Shown here piece after piece: positions 12,263-25,049 of a DNA stretch of 64,000 nucleotides; the stretch's first letter is position 1, and every line of letters begins with the position of its first letter. A model generated the notes under the pieces. That model was not told the origin of the DNA, searched no databases, and saw only the letters and a list, made by a program, of their open reading frames with translations. Origin of the DNA: Seriola aureovittata (Eukaryota; Chordata; Actinopteri; Carangiformes; Carangidae); the NCBI RefSeq assembly GCF_021018895.1, contig NC_079386.1, positions 4,135,835 to 4,199,834 of the forward strand. Reading direction: 5' to 3'. Both the position numbers and the translations under genes were made by a program.

Positions 12263-15214
12263 TTCATAACATATTATTATTATTATTATTATTGTTATTA
12301 TTACTATATAGTCATATCAGAACAGTTAGCGCAGTTAGCATCTTTTATTTCTTTATGTTGTTTGTTTTGTTGTAGCTGGCAGTGGCTGACACAGTGTTTG
12401 TGGCTGTGCTAATAATGCTAACTCTCTCTCACTGTACTGACAAGGTTTCAGGTTTATTTAGCCCCGCCCCCCTACCCCACAAGTTGACAGGATTGGTTCC
12501 TTAGGTTTGTGACGTATGAAACCCTGGCTGTCTGAATCTGTGTTTATGAGTCATTGGTTCACTGCAGTTCAAGGAGGAAACACTCAGTCATGGTGTTGAG
12601 CTTGATCAGAGGGGATCTTTAAGACCTTTCCCTAATTGTAACCAAATTGTGTTTGCGTTCAGATCTAACCAAAATTTTAACACAGCAATATCAGATCAGA
12701 AGATTCTTATGTGCTGTCCTAGAGTGAAATTACAAATAATGCATTTGGCTTGATTTGACTTGTTGTATGCGTCCATACACATGATTTAAGCTCAAAATAC
12801 CGCAAACCTCTGGTCAATCCTTCACTCACCGTCTTGTTTTCTTGACACAATTTGACATAACTGGATACAGGGCATCAATATGGATCAGTTTTTTAAGACA
12901 TGTCAACTGTGTTCACATCTCGTATGCAGTCAGTAAAATGTAGAAAAGTTACGTTATGGGCTCTCATGGAGTAGTGAGTGAAAGTAATTGAAGGTGGGAT
13001 AGAAAAAGAAAGAGAAAGCAGAAATCAGTATCCATCTTACTTTAATAACAGGACATGAAGGTGGCCTTGCTGTTGGTGAAATAAACCTTGATAAAATCTC
13101 CAAGCTGTCTGGGTACATTTCAAATATATTTATTAAATTTCATAAATGTTTGCAAGTTATGAGGCTTTTTTTCATTCATTTGATTATCAGTGAATATTTT
13201 ATACGGGGTTTTATGAAAGAAGAGAGCATATAGGGTTCAAAGAAAGAAGAGGAGGACTGTTGACTGCAGTTAAGGAGCGACGTGTAAGAAAAAAAAATAA
13301 AAGCAAATGGTTTTGGCAAACTAATTAACTGACTATTAAACACAAATTGTGTTACATAAAAGTTTAGAACTATCAATACTGATCCAAGTTTGGCCCCTCC
13401 TGCGGTGCACTTCGTGCCTCCTTTTCCAGGAACTTTCTGCCTCTTTATCACACCTGCCACTGCAGAAGCGACACACGTAGACAGTAGCTGTAAATCAACA
13501 AGTATTAAAGTCAGCGGGGATGTTTCCTGAAGTTTTGATGGTGTTTCAGGTGGGATGAGAGTCTAAGAAAAGCAGTAGGTTAAGGAGGTTTGCACACGTA
13601 ACCCACGAGCAAACTGTATGTGCCGAACAATCGCCTGGATTTCTCTGAAGGAAGCAGAGGAAATAATAGCAGTGATGGAAAAAACTCAAAACACATCAAT
13701 TATCTCTGAGGGGGAAAAAAAAGAAAATTGGCAAAGCAGCACTTTATTCAGTCAGTCTTTGTAGCCATCTGAACTGCCTCTGAGATATGAATCTGCAATG
13801 TTGAAGGGCATTGTGGGAGAACTGTGTGATCAGCATGTATGGAGAGGGAAAAAATAAGAAGGCATGCTCTGTTCCCTGGAGGCCTAGTCATGATTAGATG
13901 ATCAGGCATGATGGCTCCAAACATATTTACCCCATGGAGCCCTTTGGACATAGCGTGTGTGCGTATAATGCAACAGTGACAACATCAGCATATCTGCAGA
14001 TAGCGGCTTCTACACAAGAGAGGGCGAGGGGGAGCAAAGACACACAGCAGAGACACACCAATGGAGATGTGTATCTTTGCATGTGAAATGCTTGTCAGTG
14101 CGTTTCTGTTTGTTTGCAGTAGAGAAAGAATGAAACATGGGATTGAATCCTGTGTGCATAAGAATCTGTGTGTGGTGTATTAATGAGTGTATCTTGAGTC
14201 CCAGAGTGCACCTCTTTCCACAGCATGTGCACAGATCCACATCATTTTTTTTTTTCTTCCTGGGGGGGCCCCCTTTGGTGCTCGCTGTCATAGCGGTGAA
14301 CATGGGTAGCTGTGTGTGTTGTGTTTGTATTTGTGGAGGTGGTGGAGGTGGTGGAGGTGGGGGGGTGGAGAGTCCTCGTGCAAGAAGCGCCGATATCGCC
14401 GGCATCATGCCTGGCTGCTGATAGGGGACACACTTTGCGCACGCTGTGAGGGTAAGCAATTATTCCCTCACTCTTTTATCCCCGTGAGATGGAGAGCGCC
14501 TGCCGGTGGTGAACAATGCTGCTTTTGTGCTGTGCTATCAAGGTTGAGAGAATCAGCACAGAACTCCCCCCCACCCCCCGACTGCCCCTCCTGTAAGACA
14601 GCATGTGTACATGTGCTGGTGTCATGTGTGTGTTTGTGTGTGTGTGTGTACATATACATTTCTCTGCTGTGTTCCTCCACCTCTATCATTGTCAGAAGCA
14701 GTTTTAAAGGGTTGAGTTTAAAATAGGTGTTGGTGCGGATCAGTCTTATTGAGAATTAGATATGAGCATCTGTGGAAGACATTTGATGGAGGCTATTTGT
14801 TCCCCTGTGAAACAAACTTTGCACTGAGCTGGGCTAAATACCTCATGCAGCCACCTCTGTATTGAGCGCACACATGAAATTGGTATTGATCTTCTCATCT
14901 AATTCTCAGTTTGACAGCAAATAGGCAAATTTCCCAAACCATCTAAGTATTCCTATAGGGGTTTGAACTGAGGTTTAGTGTTGAAATACATCAGTGGGAT
15001 AGATTCTTTATTGCAATAAGGAAATTATATTGGTATTATTGTGTATAAATGTTGATAAATCATTTTGATTATTCTAAATTAAATTTAAATGCCTTAAAAT
15101 TTGAATTCCTTACTCATTCTGGAGGAAATGGGATGGTGGAAGTTGAAATCCGAAAATTATTTCAATGATTTATTAATACAGCCTGCATATGTAAATTTGC
15201 AGCTCTAAAAATAT
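12263..15214. other. No gene seen; microsatellites and an unclassified repeat-like patch
   Basis: Holds an (ATT)n run at 12268-12305, a GGT/GGA-rich tract at 14332-14368 and a short (TG)n at 14628-14650. The patch 12440-12640 (CG-rich opening, then a phrase ending 'ggggatctttaag') reads like a dispersed fish repeat, but I cannot name it. The frames on both strands at 14010-14726 lie on the GGT/GGA and G-tract sequence and are not credible genes. Confidence 0.45.
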
Positions 15215-15940
15215 AGGAGAGACTGGGGATGGTTGTAACAAATGACACATGTGCTTAGCCGCAGTTAGCTTTTGCATTTATTGAAAACAATTTGATTTGG
15301 AGATATGAAAGTAATTTTTTCATGAGCTGTATTTTTGTCATATCCTCTTGACCTTTTGTATGAACAAATCAAAACTTACTTAGTTTGAATCATTGTTTTG
15401 ATGACTTCCAAGTGATGTGGTTAGCATGTGTGTGGGTTAGTGTTTCTAGCACATGATGTTCTGTCATGGCCGATAGCAGCCAAATGAAAACAGACCATGC
15501 AGCAGTATCTTTCAACATTTTTTGTTCAAAACAGGCAAAATATGCAGCTGATCGTGTCCCATAGCACAACAGGTGCAACAATAGCTGCTGAGAATACAAA
15601 TGAGTCATTTTGTGGATTGTTTTGTTAGCATCTCATGGTCTTATACAATGTTCTGTTCATCATAAGCAATAAAATGGATAAATTGTGCTTATTTTGACTC
15701 AAGGTAGGCCCATGTTCTACCCAAAACAAAACTCAATAAAGACAATACATATTTTCAGAATACTATGCTTATTGAGCCAAAGAGCAAAAGTCAATTAGTG
15801 AAATATGATCCGTTTTGGAACTGTGCCCAGGGTCAGTTGTAAAATCTGAATTATTCCATTCAAATAAATATTGTGAATCATATTTCTCTGAGTAACTGTG
15901 AGAAATGCAAAAAGTGTTGCAACCGTCCCCAGTTTCTCCT
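15215..15940. mobile_element. Non-autonomous DNA transposon with 26-bp terminal inverted repeats
   Basis: The left end (15215-15240) and the reverse complement of the right end (15915-15940) match at 23 of 26 positions. The left end begins AGGAGAGACTGGGGATGGTT and the right, inverted, AGGAGAAACTGGGGACGGTT. The 726-bp interior is AT-rich with no transposase frame, so the element would depend on a transposase supplied elsewhere. I could not fix a target duplication, so the exact outer boundary and the superfamily are open. Confidence 0.7.
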
Positions 15941-16271
15941 CCAAGATACAGTATATTCAACATTTTTGCTTGACCTTCATAGTCAAGGAAAATCCGATGT
16001 AACATGATTTTTAACTGACATGTCCGTGTTTTATTTTCATTTCTCATAGTTTCTGAAATCTTTCCCATCATTTACATTATAAAGTACAGTTTGATTTTAC
16101 CAGCTTGATTGCTGCGGTATGGGAAAGCTCAACTTCACCTTGTTTTTGTTGGTTCAGTTCAGGAATATAAATAGTTCTGGATCAGTGTCAGGGCTAACTT
16201 TATGCTTACACTGTGAAAGTAAGGCTCAGGCTCAACAGATAAATGAGAAATGGGCCTTAGAAGTAAGACAA

Positions 16272-16274
<3 letters not shown>

Positions 16275-16306
<32 letters not shown>
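16275..16306. repeat. (TG)n microsatellite
   Basis: Uninterrupted TG dinucleotide run of about 32 bases. Confidence 0.95.
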
Positions 16307-16307
<1 letters not shown>

Positions 16308-16916
16308 TTTCAAAGAGAGTCTGAGATGGCCTGCTTTACTCCTGATTGCAAGTCACTCTTTCAATCTCCTGCTCAATCTTCCTCTCTCTCTCTTTCTTTC
16401 TTTCTCTCTCCAGGCTATCTCTCACTTAATCTCCCATTCTTTCTCTCCACCTTCAATTCAGTTTAATTTGCTCGGCTGGCATGGGAAGTATGCATTTATG
16501 TCAGCCAGGCATCCGCAGGGGTAACTGATGGCGCAATAACCATAGGGAAACAATGCTCTCAAACAGGAGGGAGTAAGTATCGCTATTGAACCATTAAATA
16601 AGGGAATGCTCAATGCTCCGTGTGACTTTCTAGGAGGGAAATGACTGTCTTTTTCCTCCAAATGACTCCACTGTCTACAATAGGACTGGCCTGGATCAAA
16701 GTGTAGAATGATGAAGTAACCTCTAATTTGTGAGGTTTTTCCATTATACCACATGAAACCCACTGAGGATAGAGGATGAGTTCAACAGTGTTTGGATATG
16801 CAGCATGCAAAGTCACAATTTACAAAGGGGACACTGGGAACAAGTTTCTGTCTCTTTTTCACAAGGCAGTATTGGACCCTTTACTTTTTACAGTCTGAAA
16901 ACGATTGTTATATTAA

Positions 16917-16920
<4 letters not shown>

Positions 16921-16970
<50 letters not shown>
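16921..16970. repeat. (CA)25 microsatellite
   Basis: Perfect CA array of 50 bases, preceded by an A tract. Confidence 0.97.
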
Positions 16971-16972
<2 letters not shown>

Positions 16973-17112
16973 AAAACTGCAGGAATTAAGACCACATGGA
17001 AATCCTCCCTTCCACCTCCCCCTCCCCTCTCCTCTCTCATTCTCATTCAAACCTTTTCAAACAGCCGCCAGCAGTTAAGCAAAAACATCCAAACCTAAAT
17101 TTTCAAAACAAA

Positions 17113-17558
17113 CACTGTATATAAAGATTGACGTAACCTCTGTAACACCACTCATAAGTTTCTGAAGAGCGGTTTTGAATCTCAGAGTGAGCTGCTCTGC
17201 TGTTGCCATATTGGCAGTGCCTGACTCTACCGACCTCCCAGCTAATCCAAAAATGGGCAAAGAGGAGGGGTGTGTGTTGAGACTTTCCTTTGTGGCAAAC
17301 ATACGCTCACTCACCTGTCACTCAAAGAGGCCATGCCCTGAATTATGCATAACTTTAAACCTTAATAAAATGTAAACAGGTGAGTTATATGAAAATTCAC
17401 CCCCTGTACAGCTGTCATGAAGGAGAAAATTAGCTCCAGAGACCAAAATAACTTCAACATGTTTATTTCTGCTGTAAAGTTGGACATTTTAACATGGGAG
17501 TCTAATGGGATTGACTCACTTTTTGAGCCAGCCTCAAGTGGTCATTCGAGGAACTGCA
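17113..17558 (+). repeat. Dispersed percomorph-type repeat, near full length
   Basis: Starts actgtatataaagattgacg and ends near 'tcaagtggtcattcgaggaa'. I recognise the wording (a 'ttgccatattggcagtgcct' block, 'gcataactttaa', then 'catgggagtctaatgggatt') as an abundant interspersed repeat of percomorph fish, from memory rather than a search. There is no protein-coding capacity. A second fragment of the same family starts at 44530. Confidence 0.55.
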
Positions 17559-20500
17559 CATAAGACATAAGAAAGAAGAAAAGAAAAGTATAGAAGAATA
17601 TCAATATCAATTTGTAAACATTTTCAAGTTCGCTAAGCTAACTGTAAGCCATAGAAAATGGCATGGTTGAATTGTTGTGTTATTTTTTACATGTTATTTT
17701 GAATGAGCACAGTCCACCACTGTTTTTCACTTCATCAGATAAATTGTCAGTTCACTTACATTGATCATACAGGGAACTAAGAATGTCTGCTTTCATTCCT
17801 TGTATCAAGCTAGCCAGCTACATAGTATTGGTGATCTTTTTCTGAAGGGTTAGTTCAGTTTTGTTATTGATTGATGCTAAACAAACTAATATGAAAGCTG
17901 TGTACGGCCCTGGTCCACGCTGCCAACATGTACGTGTGCATGACGACTACTTTGCTGCACCGCTGTAGCTCACACGCGTATGGTTTCCTCACAGACAGCA
18001 TTACCTGCTGCGTCACTGCCACTTCCAGCCCTCTCTTTTTACATTGAGCTTGCTTTTGATAATTTCCATCAATAATAGAATGTTTCATTGCATTTCATTA
18101 GAGCAGCTATGTGATTTTGGTTTGACCTTGTTCAGAGAGAGAGAGAGAGAGAGCACTGGAAAACTACTGCCCACAGACTGTAGGTCGACTGCCCTTCACC
18201 TGATGTTCTGTTAACTTTTTTAATGTACATGATTATAGCCTATGTAAGGTTACATAACTGACACATTTCACTTTAGTTTCAGTGTCTAGGTTTGTAGAAC
18301 ATGTCACAGATGTGAAAAAGCCTATATGCGAGTTATTAAAGAAGAAAGTGGAGGCTACATGTGTTATATATAGTCATAGCAGTTACCATCAAAGGTGGGG
18401 GTGCGTGGGTGGGGTGGCAGACGCAGCATGCATGACTGCAACTGATGTATTGAGGGTGGCTCCATTTTGACTCAGCAAAGGGATGCATGGATGCGCATCT
18501 TCCGTTTTCACTGTCGGTGCTGGTCAAAGAAAAACGAACAAGAGAGAGAAGATGAGTTTATATGATGAACGCTTGTAGTGCCACATGAAAGAGACAGTCA
18601 GGTTAGGTTAATGTAGCATTTAACTTACTGCCATATGGAGGGCTGTGCTGTCATCTATCCTCCAGTTCAATTGAGTTAGACACAACAAAGCAACAAGTCA
18701 AGACATTTATTATTCCATATCCACATTTGTTTAACCCTGTAAGGCCCGCTGTTGCAATATTACAACGTCACATTTAACCATCCTAAAAAAAAGATCTCTG
18801 AATGTTTTTTTTTTTCTAAAGACCACATTTTCATAGTCAGTGGGTCCTGTTGTTTATCCTCACAATGCTATTGGATAGAATAGGTGGTTATAGGTCCAGT
18901 CATCTGACCACGAACTCGCACTACTTGCAAACTTTTCTCCGAGCTCATCTCCTTGTTTCACTGGACTTGGATTTGTCAAGATTCAAGTAATTAAATTACC
19001 TGAAATATTTTCATTTGTGTTTATTACAATGTCTAGAACATGGTTTGTTTTGGATCCAATAAGAGGCAGTATTGTGGAAAAGTCACTGGCATTCCATGAA
19101 GGTCTTGTAATGTGTAATCAATTCAAACTTTCAACAACTTGCAGAAACACGTCATGATGTAAATCAGTGTGAGCTGCTGATGCGCCCTGTACTTCCTGGG
19201 ATATCATCTGCACTTATTTCAGCTGTCCTGGAAACCAGCTTGTTTGCAGCCATACACTGTAATGGCATTATTAACTAAGATGATAGAAGCATTTTCTTCA
19301 TTTACTCTATATACTGTGTGTTGCATTTCTACCCACACTTTATTTATTGCATGTTAGGGCACTGTTGATACAGCTATTGAATCTGAATAAGTGTATGCTT
19401 GGTTTGTATTTTTTGTAACAATCTAATGAGTTCGTATTTGTGCTTATGATTACATTTTTTAAAAGATACTGTGTGTACCTTCCCACAGTAGCTTTTCTAC
19501 TAAGTATGATCTTTTTACAGGTCTGTTATAATGACCCCTTCAATTATTGTTATTTTAGACCATTGAATTGACTTGTATCTGGAGGATGCTGTATAAATAA
19601 ACTTGCTTTGCCTCACAGTTTGATTTAATGTGAAATAAAGGTAGTTTGAGAAAACTGCATCATATCGTAAACAACAGATGAACAGAAGTTGCAAGATTGA
19701 AAGGAAGGATTTTGTAATTGCGAGGAACCAGGATTCGTTGTCTTTGAATCTGGTAAATTTAAAACACATTTTATGCTAAAGGCTACCATAATATATTTTC
19801 CACATAATCATAAGAAGATAATTTCATAATGTCAGTATAACATAAATATTTACTGTTAGGAAAATGTACTTTGTGGTCACTGAGAGGTCACACAGAGGAG
19901 AAATAATAAGACATATTTCATCTCCAACTGTCTATAGTTAATGTAGTTTTTAAATATTGAAAACTGGAAATAAAGCCAAGATAGGATCTTAATAATCCAT
20001 GCTCATTATAGTCCAAAATTAGTTATCATTTAATTACAGGTAGTCTAATCACCCAAGGAAAAACCAGCCTAAAAATACTATAAAAGAACTAGTGGTAATG
20101 TATATTCCTGGGCCTTTTTTATGCTCAGTGATGTATTTTCTGATTCCCTTTGATAAGTGGAGAAATGCAGATGATGTGAACATCATGTTGAGAGATTTCC
20201 TGGGCAGATGTGATAGCATCTGATAGCAGCTTTCCTAATCAAAAAACATTGAGTAATTGGTAGGTTCTGGTGTCAAAGAGCAAGAGCTTCTTCTGTAGAG
20301 CTGTTATTTTACACTGACATTTAACCATATGGACGACATCTATCACAGACTCCTCCTATAGACTGGGATGCAGCGCAGCTCAGGATGATGTAAGTCAGTT
20401 AGAAACATTCTTTCTTATCTTATCTATATGTGTACGTCCCTGTGGCTTATAATGACGCACTTGACCTTCTGACTGAGTTAAAATCAGATCACAGTTATTA

Positions 20501-22400
20501 AATGTGACGTCTCTACTATGAAACTTTCCAAAGATAGAGGTTACAAATTTCATCAAATCATGAGCTGAATTAATTTTTCGAATAATATTTCTTATTGGTA
20601 TAATGCAATGGAGACTTTCTTCAGATGTATTTTATTCTTCACCACAACTACAATAACTTTCATGTAAGTGGGTTTTTATATAAGCACATATTCCTATTTC
20701 TAATCACATTCTTTTGTTATCAAATGTCAAAATTGCCATAATTCTTGTATTAAAAGAGAGGAGTAAATCCCTTTCAGTTAATAATGAAGGTGCAGTAGTT
20801 AATAAGATATGAAAGTGTTGTGGAAATTTTCTGGTTAACCACTCAAAAGACAATTTTAGCTCTTTTCCTCGCTTTACCTTTCATCTGTGTTGGTAAATTA
20901 TTTGTACAATTTCAGAAGAATAGATGAAAACCTGTGAAACCTCTTAAGGTTTGAGTGCGTCTTTGTCACATGTGTAAAGCTCATGCGGACGGTAACAGTA
21001 TTATACTTTGCATAGCCACAGAATAAATAATACATTCATGGTGCAATGTGTAATTTTACACCATCTATGAAACGTGGTGTAAAATTACGTTTTAAATTAG
21101 ATTGACTTTTGTTGCATTTTTGTTTTGTTATAGGTTTCCATTCATTGGGTTTCATTCTTTTTCACCCATACTCAATACACAATCATGCATTTGTATTATA
21201 TGCTATTCAAAACAATGCCATTGTACTGTATATCTGTTCTCAGACAGCATTCTATCCACAACTGCTGTATTGAAATGGTATTTTAATGCTCATGAAATGT
21301 GTATGCTTGCACCGTCCTTCACAATCTAACCTTGAATACATCCACATACAATCTTATTTAAATAAAACGAACCTCCAAGAAATATTTCTGTGTTACATTT
21401 ACCTAACTGTTTTGTGGCACCGACGGTCGTATCCCCCACAGTCTCCTACTTCTCTCATTTCCTCACTTCTCTTTTCTTTTCCCAGGAAACCATAAACCCA
21501 CAAGAACTCCCTATGCAATCAATTATATGCTAATATTAAACCGGCTGGTGAATGTATTACTGCCTGCAATTCATGTATGATACCTTGGTAATGCTTCTCT
21601 ATTTCCCCCAATATCACTTCATTTGTCCATTTTAATTGAAATGACATTTCTTGTGAATTCACGGGCTGTAAGTATCCAAGTGTTACCAAGAAGATGTTTA
21701 TGTATGGCTAGCATATCAAATCACTTGGGATACTCATTAATACAGTGGATACAGTGGGATTTCACATATACAGAGCCACCCCATGGGGCACACTCTACAG
21801 CCATGTTACAGTCACTGATAAACAGGGGTTTGGCCTTTGACCTCTACTGTACTTATTTGGTACTGTACTCAGTTTTTTAGTGGAATTTTTGTGTTTGATA
21901 AAAGTAAATATGAATTTTAAGTTGAACTATATTGTGATGAAGACCTCGTCATTGATCAATAATAGTAATACGCTCTCGAATGGTCACGCAGCCACATCGT
22001 TCCCTTATGTCATTGTGACGATTGCACCGCACCACATTAAGACTACAATCGTAACCTTACACACATCCACTGCAGTGATATGTATGACAAAAGATACACA
22101 CTATGTCACAGGTGTGCACTTTACCAAAGTCTCACTATAATCAGATGTTCCTCTCCTCCACAGCTGTCTTAGATGGAGGCAGCAGCTACCTGCACAGGTG
22201 TGCTGATGGCAGATGAAACCATCTTTACCTGGGTCATGGGTTATGTTACTGATTTACTGAAATTGAGGTAAGGTTATGGGATTTATTGAAGTTATTGAAC
22301 TGGGAAATTGAGTTTCCATTCAGAAGTTATATTTGTTTAACATGAAAAGTCAGTGGAGTTGCATACTGTGTGAAATAGATGATAATTGATTTTATCAGAT
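17559..22400. other. No gene seen; long AT-rich unique stretch
   Basis: AT-rich throughout with a short (GA)n at 18136-18154. At 18731 the words ttaaccctgtaaggcccgct resemble a piggyBac-type end at a TTAA site, but no partner end is visible. 21490-21700 is complex and may be conserved non-coding DNA. None of the frames here has exon features. Confidence 0.45.
21050..21088. repeat. Perfect 14-bp inverted repeat (hairpin)
   Basis: The left arm GTAATTTTACACCA (21050-21063) is the exact reverse complement of the right arm TGGTGTAAAATTAC (21075-21088), separated by an 11-base spacer. No transposon or gene context explains it. Confidence 0.85.
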
Positions 22401-24374
22401 TTTGGTTGGTCTAGGGGGCGGGGCTTAGCAGCTTGAGGAGGAGTGAAAGACTCTCTGAGGGCGGCTTTGAACCAGACGGGTGACATTCGCGAGTTGTTTT
22501 GTTTTTGCTGTGGACGGCACTATTTTTTCTAAATAAAAGCACGGCCACTCAATCTACTTGTGTGACTCAAGCCATCTTGTTATTTTTCTAAGACAGTTGA
22601 CCCACAGTTTTTGTGACATATATACTTGAAGATCGTGTCACTCATCTACATGTTTAACGGCTGTCGTCAAATTGTACATGTAGTTTGTAAGTCAAATGAC
22701 AGCCTCACTCATTTTATGAGACAGGTTCTGACATGCTCTTTTCCCATGCTCTTGTATAATGCGCTGTAATTGTCTGTTAAGTGCTAGTGAGCATTTTCTG
22801 AAAGGCATGGATGGAGGTAAGGAAACTGAGCCAAATGTTTTTTTTTTTTTTTAAGCTAGTTTGAGGTGCAGCACAAAAATGGAGAGACGGAGCCAGAGGA
22901 GGAGGATATGGGGAGGCAATGCTGTTAGGTTTTTTATCTGTCATTGTGTCATGAAATGGAATTTCAACTTAGAGAGCAGCCAATGTGCTTACAGGTACAG
23001 TAGGGCCTACATCTGACACTCACATAGTCACAGGGAGTCAAAAAAATAAAAAATTCTCACACAAAATCCTGGGAAACTTCTACATGCTCCTAAGCGAGCA
23101 CACTTACCGTTAGTCTCTCCCTAAAATTATGTTTAATTCGGTTTCATCTCTTATTTTCCAGCGCAGTTTTGGATGTACAGAAAATAAATAACATAGCATG
23201 CACAGCGGTGGCACTAGTGCCGCGCACGCGCGCGTGTGTGTGTGTGTGTATGTACGAGTGTGTTTAAGGAAGCCTCCCTGCACATCTCCATACTTTAAAG
23301 ATATTTCTTGGACAGGCCTGAGAAGCCTAAACAACAAGGCTCCCACTGAAAACATTTATTTACTTTTGGTATGTCATTTCATTTTTGCACAAGGCGAAGA
23401 AAACTGGATGCTCAGAAACAACCCCCGGTTATTTTCCTTCCTGCAATGTTGTTGTTTTTTTTTTTTCTCTTGCCAACTCCCTTAGAAAAGAAAAGAAAAT
23501 GGCCGTGGGTAACAGTAGGGGGTAGAAAATCCTACTGAGTGTAATGGGTCTCTCCTTTCAACTAGAGCAGATATAAAAATATATGTAGAGCATGTGTACA
23601 AATGTGTACATAGGAGAACAGTCGGAGTCGCGCTCTGTTTTTGTGGTTGACTTGCTCCACCAGCAGGAGACAAGGTCAGTGTTTGAACCCCAGAGCATTC
23701 TGTTTCTGGAAGCGAGACATCTTCACACCCCTGGCCTACTTGTGTGTGTGTGTGTGTGAGAGAGAGAAAGAGAGTGTGTGTGTTGGAGAGTGCTTCCAAA
23801 TGTCTCCTTCTCTTCTCCTCTGACTCTTTCATTCATGTTGTCCTGAGTTTAATACTTTCGCTACAGAACTTTCAAAAGCTCTGTGAAATACAGAACCTAC
23901 CACTGTAGTGACATATTAGAATAAACAGTGACTGACAAGCACTAACGATGACATAGAGGCAACACACAGTCTTGTATATACTGTACATATTTCCATGATA
24001 CAATGATAACAATCCAAATTTACAATCACAAATGAGCCCCTTAGTTACTGCTGCGATACCTGTCAAGTTTTCCATCCTAGCATGGCACATATACAGTGCA
24101 CATACAGCATATACAGATAACACGGGTAGAATTACCACTGGAAAACTGCAGCGATGTCTGTAACAATGGGCTTTGTCATTTGACACACAGAAGTAAACAA
24201 CAGCAGGCTTCTCATTTCTGGCTGACATCTGTGGATTTTGTGAGGGTGAATAACGAGACTGAGAATCTTTAAAAGCATCCTCACTATGCACTTTATAACT
24301 GCGTGCATGTTATGATAGGGGCTCATGTTTCATGCAAAAAGTCTGCATCCTCACCAGTTTATGCTCCATGTAGA
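22401..24374. other. No gene seen; possible LTR scrap and mixed microsatellites
   Basis: 22410-22620 is more GC-rich, with a GGGGCGGGGCTTAG phrase and an AATAAA at about 22531. It could be the tail of an old LTR, but no ends or target duplication are visible. 23740-23775 is a (TG)n run passing into (GA)n. No frame shows exon features. Confidence 0.4.
23219..23250. repeat. Alternating CG/CA/GT tract
   Basis: A 30-base purine-pyrimidine alternation that begins with CGCG steps and passes into GT repeats. CG-rich alternating tracts are the strongest Z-DNA formers. This tract creates the poly-Arg/Thr/His frames on both strands. Confidence 0.8.
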
Positions 24375-25049
24375 AGACATGGAAATAAAGGAGCAGCGTT
24401 ACCCATATGCAAATGTATGTAGCCTACAATTATTGAATTTCCATATATGCAGTATATGCAAATATAAAGTAAAAAAAAAAGCAATTGTAAAAATGATATA
24501 TGAAAGCTATTAGAATTTAATATATTGGCATATACAGTATCTTCTAGCTCATACATGTGTATGTTTATGTATGCATGCCTATATTGTAGACATACAATAT
24601 GTTACATAAATATATATCCATAACAAAGCCTGTATGTATATGATGATACTATAAACAGTGGGTTCCAAAAAAAGACCACTTTCACAGTATGAGAAGATAG
24701 ACATGTTTAAAATGAATGAGATACTGTTAAGAAAAACATACAACATGGTTTTTATAATTATATCACATATATGTTATTCTTATGAGCTTTTTATTCATTT
24801 TAAACATTCATATCTGTATTTATATTTACATATTAATGGACAATGAGGTGGATATCCATTTACAAAAAATATGTCTACAATATAAGCATACATACTACAT
24901 AAACATATATATATCAATATATGAGATTGTTCTAATTTCTAACAGCCTTTGTAATTTATACATATCTGCACATATATAGTTTACTTCAAATACTTCATGT
25001 ATGGAAATTCAATATATGTACACATACTGCATCTGTTTATGGGTTACTA
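24375..25049. mobile_element. AT-rich inverted-repeat transposon, copy A
   Basis: The left arm TATTGAATTTCCATA (24431-24445) is inverted at the right end as TATGGAAATTCAATA (24999-25013 region). A weaker outer match, GTTACCCATA near 24390 against TATGGGTTAC near 25037-25046, suggests the element extends that far. The interior is a rich mix of TATATA/CATATA words without any long frame. Copy B at 61485-62045 aligns with it in the same order, for example TTGAATTTCCATA, then gttacataaatatat, then agcctgt, then ggttccaa, then gtttaaaa. The exact termini are uncertain. Confidence 0.6.

Larger units (their letters stand above)
15941..17112. other. No gene seen; microsatellite-rich
   Basis: No coding or transposon signal outside the arrays. 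A CT-rich tract lies at 16380-16412. The overlapping frames around 16119-16524 and 16792-17098 are produced by the GT and CA arrays. Confidence 0.5.

Noticed and set aside
14010..14726. Frames of 94-149 aa on both strands
   Set aside because: Produced by a GGT/GGA tract, G tracts and GT repeats, with no conserved protein pattern.
18731..18790. piggyBac-like end at a TTAA site
   Set aside because: TTAACCCTGTAAGGCCCGCT looks suggestive, but there is no inverted partner within the next several hundred bases.
22410..22620. LTR-tail-like patch with AATAAA
   Set aside because: No TG...CA ends and no target duplication. The GC box and polyadenylation-like signal alone are not enough.
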